DNA of 64,000 nucleotides from Hesseltinella vesiculosa (lineage: Eukaryota; Mucoromycota; Mucoromycetes; Mucorales; Cunninghamellaceae), in the NCBI GenBank assembly GCA_002104935.1, contig MCGT01000002.1:868001-932000 (forward strand). The letters run 5' to 3'. The translations under genes were made by a program, and so were the position numbers. The notes under the pieces were generated by a model. It did not search any database, had not been told where the DNA came from, and saw only the letters and a program-made list of their open reading frames with translations. This document shows positions 35,121 through 46,560 of the stretch, piece by piece (position 1 is the stretch's first letter; each line of letters opens with the position of its first letter).

Positions 35121-36612
35121 ATGGCAACAGCAGTTTTTATATTACACACTTGCCACATTTGTGAGAAAGGTTATAGCAGGGCGCAGAAACTTAAAGAGCA
35201 CCTTCCCTTGCATGGTATATGTGCACCTTCTCGAAGTAAAACTGACCAGCGACGCAACAATGTCCAATATACATATACAAATGAGCCAACCGTGGCCCAA
35301 CAGCATCATCATGGGTGCATATGCTGCGAGGCTCATTATGTCGATATTAAAGAACTGCAGCACCATTTCATGGATGATCATCCTGAGCTTAGCCAGCGTA
35401 ATTTGGACAGAGGGAGACGATCGAATAAGCAAGCATCTACCCACCAGGCGCTTTTTTTTTTTTTTTTTTTTGCATGTTCTAGCTGACCAACAAGAATTCG
35501 TGATCAAGAAGAATGGAAAAGACTTTGTTATTAGAGGACCAGCCTTGATCAACGGTGAAGGCGAAATGAAATTCCAAAGTCGTGACAGAGATCGGCTGCA
35601 GCAGTTCGTGGAGTTCCTCCCTCCAGCCGAAGGCCAGATCGTCGGATCGTTGAAATCGCTGGATGGCGTTTTGCCCTTTCTGAAAGAAATCTTGGATTGG
35701 CCCCACGAAGACTTCTTGAGGAAGCTCTTCAGTCTGGAGTTGGAGACTGATGACTCGCAATCGAAAGAGATGGCACGTATTGTCCAATACACTCTCGTGG
35801 ATTTCCACAAGCAGTGCCTCCAACCTCCGTTCATCACGGGTCACGAGCGCACTGGCTTCGTGGATATCGTAGTGCCAGTATTCAGTGCTATGGCAAAAGT
35901 GACGGGCCTGATCCAGTTCTACTGGTGCGAGAAGACCCTCGAGTGTGAAGCTGCTATTCTCTCGCTCAACAACGACCACACTCCACTGATGGCTGGACGA
36001 AAACTCTTGGATGCGATTGGTGTCACAGCAAACGCAACGACTGCCACCGAGATGATCCTCATTGAATGCTCAAGGTAGTATCTATTTTAAGCAAAAAGGA
36101 TATATTGAGCATATCCTCTTGATTTTTTTTTTCTTAGCCCACTGAGCCATGGAATACCCAGTCATGCCATGGATGATGCTGTCAAGCTTGTTTCTTGCTC
36201 GATTTCAAGCCTTCTTCAGGAAGCCGAGCTTCGTAAAGGCGCATCCTTTTCGAAGTTCTGCGAGCTGAAGATACTTGCTATCCAAGTCGTCAAGAACAAG
36301 CTGACACTCTCCTACTTGAACATGTCAAGCTCAGGGAAGTGGCAGTGGACAGAGCATGGATGGGCAACCATCCCTTTGACATGGGACACCCGTATCCAGT
36401 GGATAGGCGTTTTTGACATTGTATCAAAGATCATTGTAAAGAAAAAAAAAAAAAAAGAACATTGATGCCCGTGGCTGACAAAGATATTTTACATCAACAT
36501 TTCGTAGGCGATCTTGGAGACGAACAAGCTGGTCAGGATAGACATGGATAAGGAGTTGGTAGGTTTGGCTGACCTCATCGGCCCAAGTGTGAAAGACACT
36601 TTGGGAAAATAA
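35121..36612 (+). CDS. C2H2 zinc-finger protein of an unrecognised fungal family
   Basis: Four exons (35121-35397, 35483-36074, 36138-36435, 36508-36612) give 423 residues with no frame defects. The start sits in an ideal context (GCCACCATGG). Residues 10-31 form a C2H2 finger (CHICEKGYSRAQKLKEHLPLH); a second C-x2-C ... H-x4-H unit follows near residues 65-90. The remaining 330 residues match no domain I know but are collinear with the C-terminal half of the gene at 62021. Shared landmarks: a WCEK motif (FYWCEKTLE), LLDAIG, an ECSS element, then KILAIQVVKNKLTLSYL and IPLTWDTRIQWIGVFD. Part of it is also copied in the decayed gene at 30590. It lies inside the inverted-repeat block. A DNA-binding role is suggested only by the fingers. 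Confidence 0.7.
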
Positions 36613-36874
36613 AAAATTTTCTTTCCGATCCGTGAACAAAAAAAACCCCCACATCCCTGCTCCCTGCCTGCTGGTTTGTACTTTGATTGAGCGAATTGAG
36701 CCTGACTACAAATGTAGTCTACACTTGCTGGCTAGATGTTGGCGACCGAACAATAAAATATGATGTTTGAGGATTCAACGAGCCAATGGCGTTCAGCAGA
36801 CCCCTGAGGAAAGTAAAAGATCATCTGACATACGAAGAAGAGGTTTCAAAAATGAGGAGGAAGTGGATAAAACT
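36613..36874. other. 3' flank of the C2H2 family gene
   Basis: AT-rich; no gene seen. Confidence 0.35.
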
Positions 36875-37020
36875 TTATATCTCTCTATTGTTTAGTGATA
36901 ACGCGTTAAACACACCGAGCTCAACGATCGCTGCTCCTCGAATCCAGGTATGAAAAGCACTTGGTATGATAAGAAAAACACTAACAGTACTGTTAAACAT
37001 AGTTTGCTACATACACATCC
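36875..37020 (-). repeat. Right arm of the long inverted repeat
   Basis: Reverse complement of 29696-29840 at about 90% identity. It contains an exact 16-base palindrome, TTAACAGTACTGTTAA (written on the minus strand), where the left arm has two changes. Confidence 0.8.
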
Positions 37021-37960
37021 AACGGCGTCACTTACTGTACCCACCGATCTCCTTGTTGAACGTGTCGCCTCTTCATTATGTGCACCATCTTCTGAAAGTC
37101 TTGCCTCTTCAACATCTGAACCGCCCTTTGAAAGTCTTACCTCCTCCTCATCTGCACCTTCTGAACAAGAAGCATCAATGGAAAAGGTAAAAAAAATAAA
37201 AATAAAAATAAAAAAAAGGCATTCACATTAGCTTTTCCTTACATTGAGTGCGGTGATCTCCACCACTAACCAAGTCGTCCTGGCAAAAAAAAGGGTGTCC
37301 CTATTGTGATTTCGAATACAAAACATTTCAAAAGGGCGCCGACATGTATTTCGAAAACATAGCTTGAAGGAGCTCCCATCAAAGCCAACGAATGGCAGGT
37401 TAAGCACTGATCGGATTCGGTGCCATTTATTACGCTTAGCAGTCAGATACACAACACTGTGAATTGGCACATGAGCAATGATCTCTTTTCTTGAGTACAA
37501 TTCTCCGCATAGCGATCCCCCCCCCTCCCTCTGCTGCACATTTGACTTTTCAGCTACAACATCCATTGATGCACGGTCTATTGTCAGCAAAGAAGCGCTC
37601 AAACGTTGCTCATTGTTCGAACATAGTCAGAGGAGTTCGATGTTGATCGACCTTGCCAGAGTATTTTATCAGCAAACTCTGTCACAATGGAACATCCTCT
37701 CTTACACAGTGTCACAACATTGGTTCGGCTGCGCCTGCCAGCGAAGAAACGTGATCTCTTGGATTTGATGGGCACCGTGCTCTTTATGATCTGACGCCTT
37801 GGCGGTGTGCTCCACTGTCGAGTGCCTATTTGGATGGGTCAAACACAAATTGGCACCAAGGAAACGAACCACTTGACTCTTAGCTGTGCACCAGCCCAGC
37901 CTGATAAAAAAGAACATCCCTCTCCAAAAGCAAGGCAGCCGCCATTTTTTTGAGTTTTCT
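37021..37960. other. Accessory spacer with gene remnants
   Basis: A plus-strand frame to 37231 encodes a low-complexity Ser/Pro/Glu-rich peptide with repeated SSESLASS-like units. A 124-codon minus-strand frame (37602-37228) has protein-like composition (VPIHSVVYLTAKRNKWHRIR) but no recognised family. From about 37560 to 37880, plus-strand DNA aligns with 30830-30930 and 31570-31830 of the decayed gene, so the duplicated block begins before the CUS1-like gene. Confidence 0.4.
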
Positions 37961-39692
37961 TTATTCTTGGCGCCGCGGAGTCATTTGTGATGGTCTTTTT
38001 TTCTTGGTGAGGAAGGCTCGGCCGGAGAGTGTAAAGGGGGCGATTGGTTTGTGCTGGTCATCGTCGTCGGTGTCCGCCGCGACATTTTGTTGGACGTCAC
38101 GGTTTGCTGTTGCTACTTCCGAGGTGATCGTCCGAGGGAGCAGATGGGCCGGGGTATCCAGTTGCTCTAGGCGAATGTCGCCAGGCAAAGGGCTGTTTGC
38201 GCCTTGTTCTTCGCCGTCGTCGTCGGCCAACGTGTCATCGTCAAGGTCACCCCACCGCTTCCGATCCACATTTTCTATGGCTGGTTGCGTGCGTGCTTCT
38301 GGCTGTTTGAATCCGTACAAAGGACGGCCCAGCTAGCGCAAATGGGAAACAGTCGGGCTGAGTTTGAGAGATCTGTGCGATTTTTTATTTTACCTCATCC
38401 TCTGGTATCTTGCCCCAACCATCACGGCCAAAGCCAGGAGCAGCACCTTCCGGGATGGCTGCGTTCAAGCCGGGTATCGCCAACCAAGGGTAATGAGGAG
38501 GTGGGCCATGATGCTGCATTTGATGAAGCCAAGGCGGAGGAGTGAGGTCGCTGGAGATGCCTAGGGCTTCCTTCAATGGTTTTGACAGCTGACCTGGCCG
38601 GAACTGTTTCATAGAATCCACAAAGGCTTTCCGTTCGTAGTACCTAACGAGAAGAAAACAAGTGAGGTGAGGGTCGTATGGATAGCAAAACGCTTACAGT
38701 TCGCCATGAACGGTCAGTTTTGGGGAGGTTTGATGCTTGAAAAAGGCATTGTAGAGATCTTCATAATCCAGGACGGATTTGCTGAATTTGCCTCGGCGAC
38801 GGGCCCTCGTTTTTGCCTTTTGTCGTCTGGCCTTGTCCAGGGCTTTTTCTTGATCGCGCATCTCCACCACACCGGTGCTCTTGATGAACTCTAGTAAAGA
38901 GAGGCAGGGTCAGATGAAGCGGAGGGAAGGTAGGAAGAACCCTTTCATACCAGGCAATTTATACTCAGGCTTGTGCTGATCTTGGAAAGAGTAGAGATAA
39001 TTTCGGCGAGATCGCCAATGGCCAGGCACAGGCACTGTGTTGCGGCAGGCTTTTAAATCGGCCAGTAGCAATGGCTCGGGTGAGGTTGGATCCCATGGCT
39101 AGAGCACCAATAGGAACGAAGGTCAAGGTAAGGACAAGGACAAGTGTTTTGTCTTTTTACCTCGATGACTTCTGGGTTTAATGAAAGCTGTTTCAACTCG
39201 TCCAAGGTGTATCGTCCAGCGCGTTTGCGCTTCCTTTTTGACAAGGGCCGTGTTTCTGTCGAGGGAGCATTGGACGCGTCGGTGGCTTTGTCGGGTGCTG
39301 GCTGTTGCTGGTTCTGGGTATCTTTGTCCTGGTTTGGCGCTGACAAGGGGACATGGCATGACTCAAACACATGCATAAACTGATTCGCAAGATCGGGATC
39401 AAAGGTGGCTAGAGAAGTGGCATCCACCGGTTCAATGACATAATCAAGGTCGATAGTCTGTTTTTCTTTTTTCTTTGGTGGATTCTGTTGTCTAGCAGTC
39501 TGCATGGATAAAAAGGTCAAAGGTGAGTCTAGATCTTGCCAGGAGCAAACGAAATGAGAGAATCCTTGCCTTGTTTTCCAACCTGAGACGCTTTTGCCGT
39601 TTCTTCTTTTTTTCACGCCTTTTTAGCTTAAATGCTTGCCGTTGTTGTTCGGTAAGGGGAGGGTGTGAGGGAGATGCATTGCTTTCTTGCAT
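37961..39692 (-). CDS. CUS1: CUS1/SF3B2-like U2 snRNP protein (DUF382 + PSP)
   Basis: Six minus-strand exons (39692-39570, 39499-39161, 39098-38951, 38890-38698, 38643-38394, 38332-37961) give 474 residues. SF3b145/Cus1 belongs to the SF3b part of U2 snRNP and contacts intron branch sites. The sequence shows a Lys/Arg-rich start, GRYTLDELKQLSLNPEVIE, then the DUF382 core (LADLKACRNTVPVPGHWRSR, VLDYEDLYNAFFKHQ, SPKLTVHGELYYE), and the PSP domain (PPPWLHQMQHHGPPPHYPWL and IPGLNAAIPEG). It is shorter and more diverged at the C-terminus than usual Cus1, so it may be a paralogue rather than the only SF3B2. Intron 1 uses a GC donor (39569). It is divergent from the ELMO gene with only 170 bases between the starts. 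A broken copy lies at 32103-33815. Confidence 0.85.
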
Positions 39693-39862
39693 GCTGCCAT
39701 GAGAGGTTGCAGAAGCCAAAAAGAAGTGAAAAAACGGGAAAGTCCTTTTTTTTTTTTTTGCTCCGAAATTTAGACTTTTTTCAGCGCGTGCGATAGACTT
39801 CGCTTTCGTTTTTTTACTGTTACATTTTTTTATTAACTTTTTTATTTTTGATTGTCATTACG
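39693..39862. promoter_or_regulatory. Compact divergent promoter region (CUS1-like / ELMO)
   Basis: Only 170 bases separate the two start codons, so both promoters must overlap here. The same region, diverged, is present in the duplicate at 33816-33965. Confidence 0.5.
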
Positions 39863-42510
39863 ATGAGTGAAAGTGAAAGCACTCAAGAACGACCATCGAT
39901 AGGGGAGCCTATCAGCCAACCGGCTATGACACCCCAAGCCCAAACCGAACAACTCAACGCAGCTGCATCCAAAGATGACAAGGTGCTCAAGATGGCCACC
40001 TTTTCCCTGCAAAAGTACCTCAAGGTAGCCTCTCATTCCCTTGTGAAGCTCCATGCGCTAACTACGCTTGTTCCTTTCTTGTAGGAACCCGATTTTGCTG
40101 CTGAATTCCTAGAACGAGGGGGGCTGGAATCGTTGTGCGAAATTATCAAAAAGGCATCTGGCAACACCCTGGCCTACGCTCTGAATTCCTTTGACTCGTT
40201 GCTGGAGCATGAAACTGGGTGGTCGTCACTGACAGAAGACGTTGTGATTGATACTGCCCGCATTATTGTGAACGAGACCCTTGTCACCATTGTACGCCCA
40301 GCCACAGCTATCCTGATCAAAATCGTCATGGCCAGCGGTCCACATCGCCATTCGTTCCCAGCGTCCACCGCCACCGCCGATCGAGCCTCTACCGTTGACG
40401 ACAACCAACAGGAAGACAGCACTACCGACCCAAAGGACCATGATGCTGCCTCGCCCTCTTCCCAAATCACAGCTGCCAGCAAAACAGCCTCGGCAACCTC
40501 GACGTTTGGCTACGCGACCATCCAACGAGCGATCGAGCGTGTGCCTCAGCTTCTGCCCACGTTGGTCCAGCGCTTGCAAAGTCAGGATTACACCTTGTGC
40601 CTCAACAGCTTGGCTCTCCTGACCGCCATGATCAAAATGGTCTCTGATGAATATCGTAGCTTGCTCCCCGACACTTTAGACAAGTATGATCTGAAGAAAT
40701 ACATCATGGTAACAAGCTACCTTTAGGAAAAAAAAAAAAAAAGTTGGATTGACCTTTCTCTCTTCACCATGATAGCGGCTGATGAACAGCAATCCTTCGG
40801 ATGAACTGCGCACGCAGTTACTGGAATTCCAAACCACCATGGGCCAAAATTACAGCATCCGACGAAAGACGCCCGTGTCCCTGCAAAATCCAGAAGATGT
40901 AAAGCTACTGAACGAAGTCTGGGAAGCTGCCAAGGTTGCAAACATTCAAGTCCCAGGAGCTAGGAAATGGAAAAAGATTGGTTTCACGGTAACAGCCGCT
41001 TGGGAAAGAAAGACATGCCAACATTGAATGCTTTCCCCATCATAGTCGGAAAATCCTGCGCGTCAATTCTCAAGAACAGGCCAATTTGGATTACAGCGCA
41101 TGCACACTGTTGCCATGACCAATCCGGATCTTTTTTCAAAAGTAAAAGAGGAGGCTGGGCGAACGAAAGGGAGGAAGCTTACCGCCTTTTTTTTATAGCT
41201 CATCATGGAACAGGTGCACCGGCCTGAGAGCAAACGCTGTCTGTTTGCCAAAACTTGCAACGAATGTACCGATCTCCTCTTCAGCCAGTGGAATATCAAT
41301 ACTGGCTGTAAGGCATGGATGGGCATGAGAGACAGAGAATGCTTAAGCTCACCCTATTTCCCTCTGGCCTCTTCCTAGACATCGCAGCGGAGTTCGAACC
41401 TATCTTGTTGTACTTGGACCGTGTACAATCGACAACGCTGCGGCTGTTCTTCCGGCTGTTCCAGGACATGGGAGCAACAACAGCAGATTTCTCCAAGGTG
41501 TCGGCTCTGGTGCGCAGTCAACTTCGGGCTGTGATCAAGACCGACGGGATCAAAGACATCAATGAATTCGAACGTGTCATGGACAGCACCCCCTATGAAT
41601 ACATCCGTAACCGCCGTCTCAAGGAGCTGGAATGGGCCGATGATTTGCTGGGACGAGATGCTATCAAGTAAAAGTGGCAGCTTGAAAAAAAAAATACCTT
41701 TTGATACTCACCCTATTTTTCTGTAGACATCTCCGAAGCCGGCTCAACAAACAATCCTACGACTTTATCAAAAAACAGCGTATCCAGTGTCTGATCCGTG
41801 GTGCTTGGTTCCCCAATCCAAGCTACTTGGCCAGATCAGGGTCGGTGTCGATGCCCAATAGCAACATCAGCATGCAGGACTTGATCGGCACCAGCTCGTC
41901 GTCCAACAACATCAAGCGCTGGCGGTACTACAAACTCAGCCCTTCCAAGAAAGCTTTGCAATTTGGCGACTTTGCCGAGGCCCAGGAACTGGTGATTGAT
42001 GACTACGAACTGTTGCCTCACAAGATTGACCTGGCTTTGGTCGGTGACATCCGCACGATTCGCAAGGCCAACAACGCCACGATCTCCTCCATGTTTCCTG
42101 TGCCGCCGTCGTCGACATCGCTGCAAATGCATCACCTGGAGCCTCCTTCTGCCAATGCTAACCCTTTGACCCCGCCTTTGTCCGCCACCCCGACCGACGG
42201 CTTACTGCTGCCTCCGTCCTCTGGGCAGACTGTACTGTCGTTTGGTCTTTATACCGCCAACAACAAAATGCTTGCCGAGTTCCGCTGTCGCTCGTCCGAA
42301 CAGCACTCTGAATGGAAGGATGGTTTCAGTATGCTGCTGGACAAAGGCATCACGAGCAAAGAGACTGCCGCGTATCTCCACTCCCTGACGGAGATTGGTG
42401 TCAAGGTCAAGCTGCTGCAGATTGCTGGGGATCGTGTCGAAGTGCCCCATGGCAACCTGGAAGTGCCTCCGCTTCCTTCTGGCCAGTCTCGGTTTTATTT
42501 TGATGTATAG
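39863..42510 (+). CDS. ELMO/CED-12 family protein
   Basis: Seven exons (39863-40024, 40085-40708, 40776-40988, 41046-41141, 41199-41307, 41379-41667, 41727-42510) give 758 residues. ELMO proteins pair with DOCK-type exchange factors to activate Rac-like GTPases and steer actin. The N-terminus has armadillo-like helices (MATFSLQKYLKEPDFAAEFL; a Gly-Gly-Leu-Glu helix start). The ELMO domain contains WKKIGFTSENPARQFSRTGQ, FGLQRMHTVAMTNPDLFSK and CTDLLFSQW. The C-terminal part (RIQCLIRGAWF ... RWRYYKLSPSKKALQFGDF) is a PH domain of ELMO type. It converges with BRR6, the stops being 75 bases apart. Its 5' end was copied, with a small deletion, to 33966. Confidence 0.92.
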
Positions 42511-42584
42511 ACCTACCTACCTGTTAGTCGCACCCTTATTTTATATCGTTATGCTGGGGTAGCTTTTTTTTTAATACATATAAT

Positions 42585-43354
42585 TCACAACAAAGAAAAC
42601 ACGCTGGTAAAGAACACAACGAGACAAATGGCGATCTGGGCAATGAAAAGAAAAAAAAAAAAAACGAGTGAGTGCCAAGTTGCACGGATGTCAATAGGCG
42701 TGCTTGCCATGGTTTTAAAAGAGAGGGCGTTGCAAAAGGTGTTGATCAAATCGCCAAACACGCGAGCTGCCGCATCGATTTTCTTGACGTTATAAGGATC
42801 GTCCTGCATGCACGTAAAAAAAAAAAAAAAATGATGTAAGGGTGATGAATGGGCGGCGACAAGGTGGACAAGCGTATTAAAAAAAAAAAAAAGGATATTT
42901 GGACCAGCCAAGACAATAAGAGAGTAACACAGGAGCCAAATCGGATCGATCACAGTTGTAATCTTGGTATTTTTGACTGCAAGCGTCGATGGTATGGACT
43001 TGGGCTACAGTGAGATGGTAGACGTGAGCGATGGGTGGAGTGGATGATCACTTGCCTTGAATTTGCTGCTGGATCTGTTCCTGGATTTCCAGCTGAAGCG
43101 TCCGGAAGGTTTGGTATAATAAAATCAGAACGAGAGCCATGAAGAGGACATAGAAGAGCATGAATGCATAGCTATGGAAAAGGGTGATCAATAAAAAACG
43201 AACCAGAGATTGATGACGAGGGTTACTTGGAAAGAATCATTGGCATGTCAAAGGAAAGAAGCGAGGTTTTCCATGGCGGATGCGAGGGTTGGTAGGTAAC
43301 CAGCTGCGAGCCTTCATGTTCAAGTTTACGTCGTTTTCTCTGTCGATCGTTCAT
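42585..43354 (-). CDS. BRR6: Brr6/Brl1 nuclear-envelope protein, with AT-AC intron
   Basis: Five minus-strand exons (43354-43227, 43171-43056, 43004-42899, 42813-42708, 42635-42585) give 168 residues. Brr6/Brl1 proteins are small membrane proteins of the nuclear envelope/ER needed for nuclear pore assembly and lipid balance. Family marks: two membrane segments (NYAFMLFYVLFMALVLILLY; IAICLVVFFTSVFSLL) and between them a cysteine-bearing lumenal region (IDACSQKYQDYNC, YCLGWSKCMQDDPYNV) and an amphipathic helix (ARVFGDLINTFCNALSFKT). Intron 3 (42898-42814) begins ATATCCTT and ends AC, and only this splice restores the conserved W..CM..DP motif. Introns 2 and 4 start with GC. It is divergent from ESS1, with 118 bases between the starts. 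Confidence 0.85.
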
Positions 43355-43472
43355 GCACGACGTTGGAAAGCAGTGAAAAAAAAGGCGGCTTGCCAGGAAG
43401 GCAGAGGGGTTTAAAAAATGGTCTACTTTTTGGCGACTCCTTGTTTTATTTTTCTTTTCATCCAATCATACA

Positions 43473-44118
43473 ATGGTAAGGTGGATGATGCTTTGACAAG
43501 CCATTTATTGGACGTTCTCTTTTTACCTGTTGTGACAGGTGCTGTTGTTTATTTTTTATACTTATTGTTTTGATATCGTTGCTTAGGAACTACCGCCAAA
43601 CTGGACGATTCGTCATTCACGTACGTACAACAAGGACTATTATTTCAACACGGTCACCAAGGAATCACGTTGGGATTCGCCTCCTACCAATGATACCGAC
43701 CGTGTGCGCGCCAGCCATCTGCTTGTCAAGCATAAGGATTCAAGACGGCCAAGCTCCTGGAGAGAGGTAGGCATGACAACAACAAAAAAAATAAAAACAA
43801 TAATAAATCATTCTTGTGTGTGTGACCTTCCTCGTTTATCTTGTTTCATAGGAAAATATCACACGCACCAAGGAAGAGGCTCTGGACATTCTGAAAGGAT
43901 ACCAAGAAAAAATCGATGCTGGTGAAGACACCCTGAGTGCGCTGGCCACCAACTTTTCGGACTGCAGCAGTGCCAAGCGTGGGGGCGACCTCGGCTTTTT
44001 TGAACGTGGACAAATGCAGAAACCGTTTGAAGACACTGCCTTTGGTCTCCAAGTGGGTGAATTGAGCCAGCCTGTGTGGACCGACAGTGGTGTGCATTTG
44101 ATCTTGCGAACCGCCTAA
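43473..44118 (+). CDS. ESS1: Parvulin peptidyl-prolyl isomerase Ess1/Pin1
   Basis: The first coding exon is the ATG alone (43473-43475), followed by a 111-nt intron; exons 43587-43766 and 43852-44118 complete 149 residues. The WW domain ([20 protein letters not shown] ... SRWDSP) binds phospho-Ser/Thr-Pro. The parvulin domain has [20 protein letters not shown] with its basic phosphate-binding loop, then [16 protein letters not shown] with the catalytic cysteine, and ends [13 protein letters not shown]. Ess1 isomerises pSer/pThr-Pro bonds, notably in the RNA polymerase II C-terminal domain. The length equals that of other fungal Ess1 proteins. The ATG-only exon is supported by the lack of any other in-frame start before ELPPNW. 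Confidence 0.93.
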
Positions 44119-44374
44119 AACGTCTATTTTATATTCAATGATAAATATTTTTTGATTCCTCGGTTTGCCCCTGCTCCTTGGTCATCCTTTTTTGTTTGAT
44201 TTGTTCACAAAAATCCAGAGGCATCACAAGTGATCTGCCTTCCGGGTGATCTTTTTCCACACCCGTAACATCGGCTCATACCGATCTTGTCCGACAAAAA
44301 AAAATGAGCATAAAAAAAAAAAACGTTTCCCCTCCCCCTTTTTTTTCTTTTTCCTTTTGCGACCGTTTTGACAC

Positions 44375-46560
44375 ATGCCTGAACTTCGTTCCACAGCCAA
44401 TGAAAGCTCAACCGAGACGCTGGAACAGCAAGAAACCAAGGCTGTGAAAGCCAACGATGAGCCATACACTGTGTTGAAGACCTGGCATATAGTAGGCATT
44501 CTCTCGATCACAGCCTTCGCCGGCGCCTTGTCGCCATTGAACGCAAGCATCTACTTTCCTGCCTTGAATGAGATCGAATTGGTAAAAATGAGAGTAGCAC
44601 AAAGGCTTAATTGAAGGCTGTACGTTTTCCCTTTGTATTGTCAGGACCTGGGCATCTCTGCAGAAATGGTGAATTTGACCATCACCACCTACCTCATTTT
44701 CCAAGCCATTTCTCCTACTTTTTGGGGCTCCATTGCCGATGTGTGGGGCCGCCGGCTTGTCTACATTGGCACCACGCTGGTCTACTGCCTGGCATGTGTA
44801 GGCCTGGCCGTGCAACGGAATTACGGGGCAATGCTGTTCTTGCGTATGCTGCAATCCTTTGGCTCCAGCTCCTTGATTGCGGTCGGGGCCGGTGTCATTG
44901 GCGACATCACGACGCCTGCTCAGTAAGTTGCGCGTCTTTTTTTTTTTTGTGATTCGTTGTTTATAAGCACTTCCCGATCAGTGCCTTGCATGATGAACCT
45001 TATTACTCATGGCTATTTTATTTTATCAGACGAGGCGGATTTTATGGCTACTACAACATGGGGCAACTGCTAGGTAAAAAAAAAAAAAAAAAAAGCCATC
45101 GGAACAAGGTGAGATCAGCTATTTTCTGATGATGAAATTTTTTTTTCTACAGGCCCTGTCATTGGTAAGCAAGAGATGAAAAAAAAAAAAAAACCACCGA
45201 CCTCCGGTCAAACCTTCATCACGAGCTGCGCCTCCTGAGATTTTCTTCTTCATTTATGATAGGTCCTGTGATAGGGGGCGTGGTTGCGGGCAGCATTGGA
45301 TGGAGGTAGCTAGGAAGAAAATCGGCCAGCTGTGGGACTCACCGGCTTTTGTTGGGTAGATGGACATTTTGGATTCTGGCCATTCTTGCCGGCAGCAGCT
45401 TTGTGTTATTGAGCTTGTTTGTGCCTGAAACACTTCGGGCGCTGGTGGGCAACGGCAGCGGCTACTGTAATCCTACGCCATGGCAATGGTGGCAGCGACG
45501 CAAGCTCATCAAAAAGGGGGAAGCGGTGCCTCCTGTCGATAAACAAGTTGCCGCCCGATGGCGCAAGATGCCTAATTTCATTCAACCATTCTTGTTTCTA
45601 TTCGAAGTCGATGTGATCCTGCTCCTGCTCTACAATGGCTACCAGTAACCAAGGCTGTCATGAGTCACAACACGCAGATCCTCAATTTTTTTTTTTTTTT
45701 TTTGTAGCTTTATGATTTACTACTACTACAACGTGTCGACACCAAGTCAATTTTCGGCTCGCTATGGCTTGACAACAACCCAAGTTGGTCTGTGTTTTAT
45801 CCCTCAAGGTGTGGGCTGTGTTCTGGGTTCGTTCTTGTCGGGTAAGCAGCTCGATTATTTTTACCGGCGCGCAGAAACCAAGTACAAGAGCCAACATCCC
45901 GACGTCGTGGTCGAACGAGGCAAAGTGCCGATCGACTTTCCTCTCTACCTCACACGTACCATGCTGATGCTTCCATGTGGTCTCGTCGTGCAATTGCTAA
46001 CCATTGTCTATGGCTGGATGCTGCAAATCAATGGCAGCCTCGCTGGGTTGCTGGTGTTGCAGTTCCTCGGTAAAAAACGTGTGGAAGGGACTGTCACTGT
46101 GGGGTGATGACTCAACCTTCGTTTGACAGTTGCGCTTGCCACAATTCCTATCAGTGGTATGTCCCAGACATTGCTTGTGGATCTCTACCCAGGAAAAGGC
46201 GCCTCCATCACGGCGTCCAACAACCTCGTCCGATGTATCTTGGGGTAAATTTTAGCGAACTCTCTACACATGGGGTTGATGTCCTTTTCTTTGTGTCATA
46301 GCGCTATTGCGTCGGTCACTTCGGACCCTGGCATTCGACGGTTGGATGTTGGCTGGTTCTTCACAGTAAGTCGTTGTGCGGAGGGATGCACTGCAGCAGA
46401 GTCGGAGCCTTTGAGCGGCCTCGATCAGCGGTTTGATCCTCTTTGTTTTTTTTAGACCATTGGCTTGATTGTATTTGCTTTTAATAGTTTTTACCTGATT
46501 CTCTTGGTTCTTGGTCCGAAATGGCGAGCGAAGCGATACAGCATCAATGAAGCTGCCTAG
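44375..46560 (+). CDS. MFS transporter, drug:H+ antiporter type
   Basis: Ten exons (44375-44581, 44645-44922, 45030-45073, 45153-45164, 45263-45305, 45360-45644, 45708-46069, 46130-46244, 46302-46365, 46456-46560) sum to 1515 bases, or 504 residues. It is a polytopic membrane protein with about 12 hydrophobic segments. MFS marks are the loop 2-3 motif GSIADVWGRRLVYI and the antiporter motif C region GPVIGPVIGGVVAGSIGWRW. Such DHA1-family carriers export drugs or small metabolites by proton antiport; the substrate is unknown. A 12-nt micro-exon encodes the first GPVIG of the motif. A decayed tandem copy follows at about 47.75 kb. Confidence 0.9.

Noticed and set aside
29696..37020. LTR retrotransposon interpretation of the paired repeats
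   Set aside because: The two repeats are inverted, not direct, and no gag-pol lies between them.
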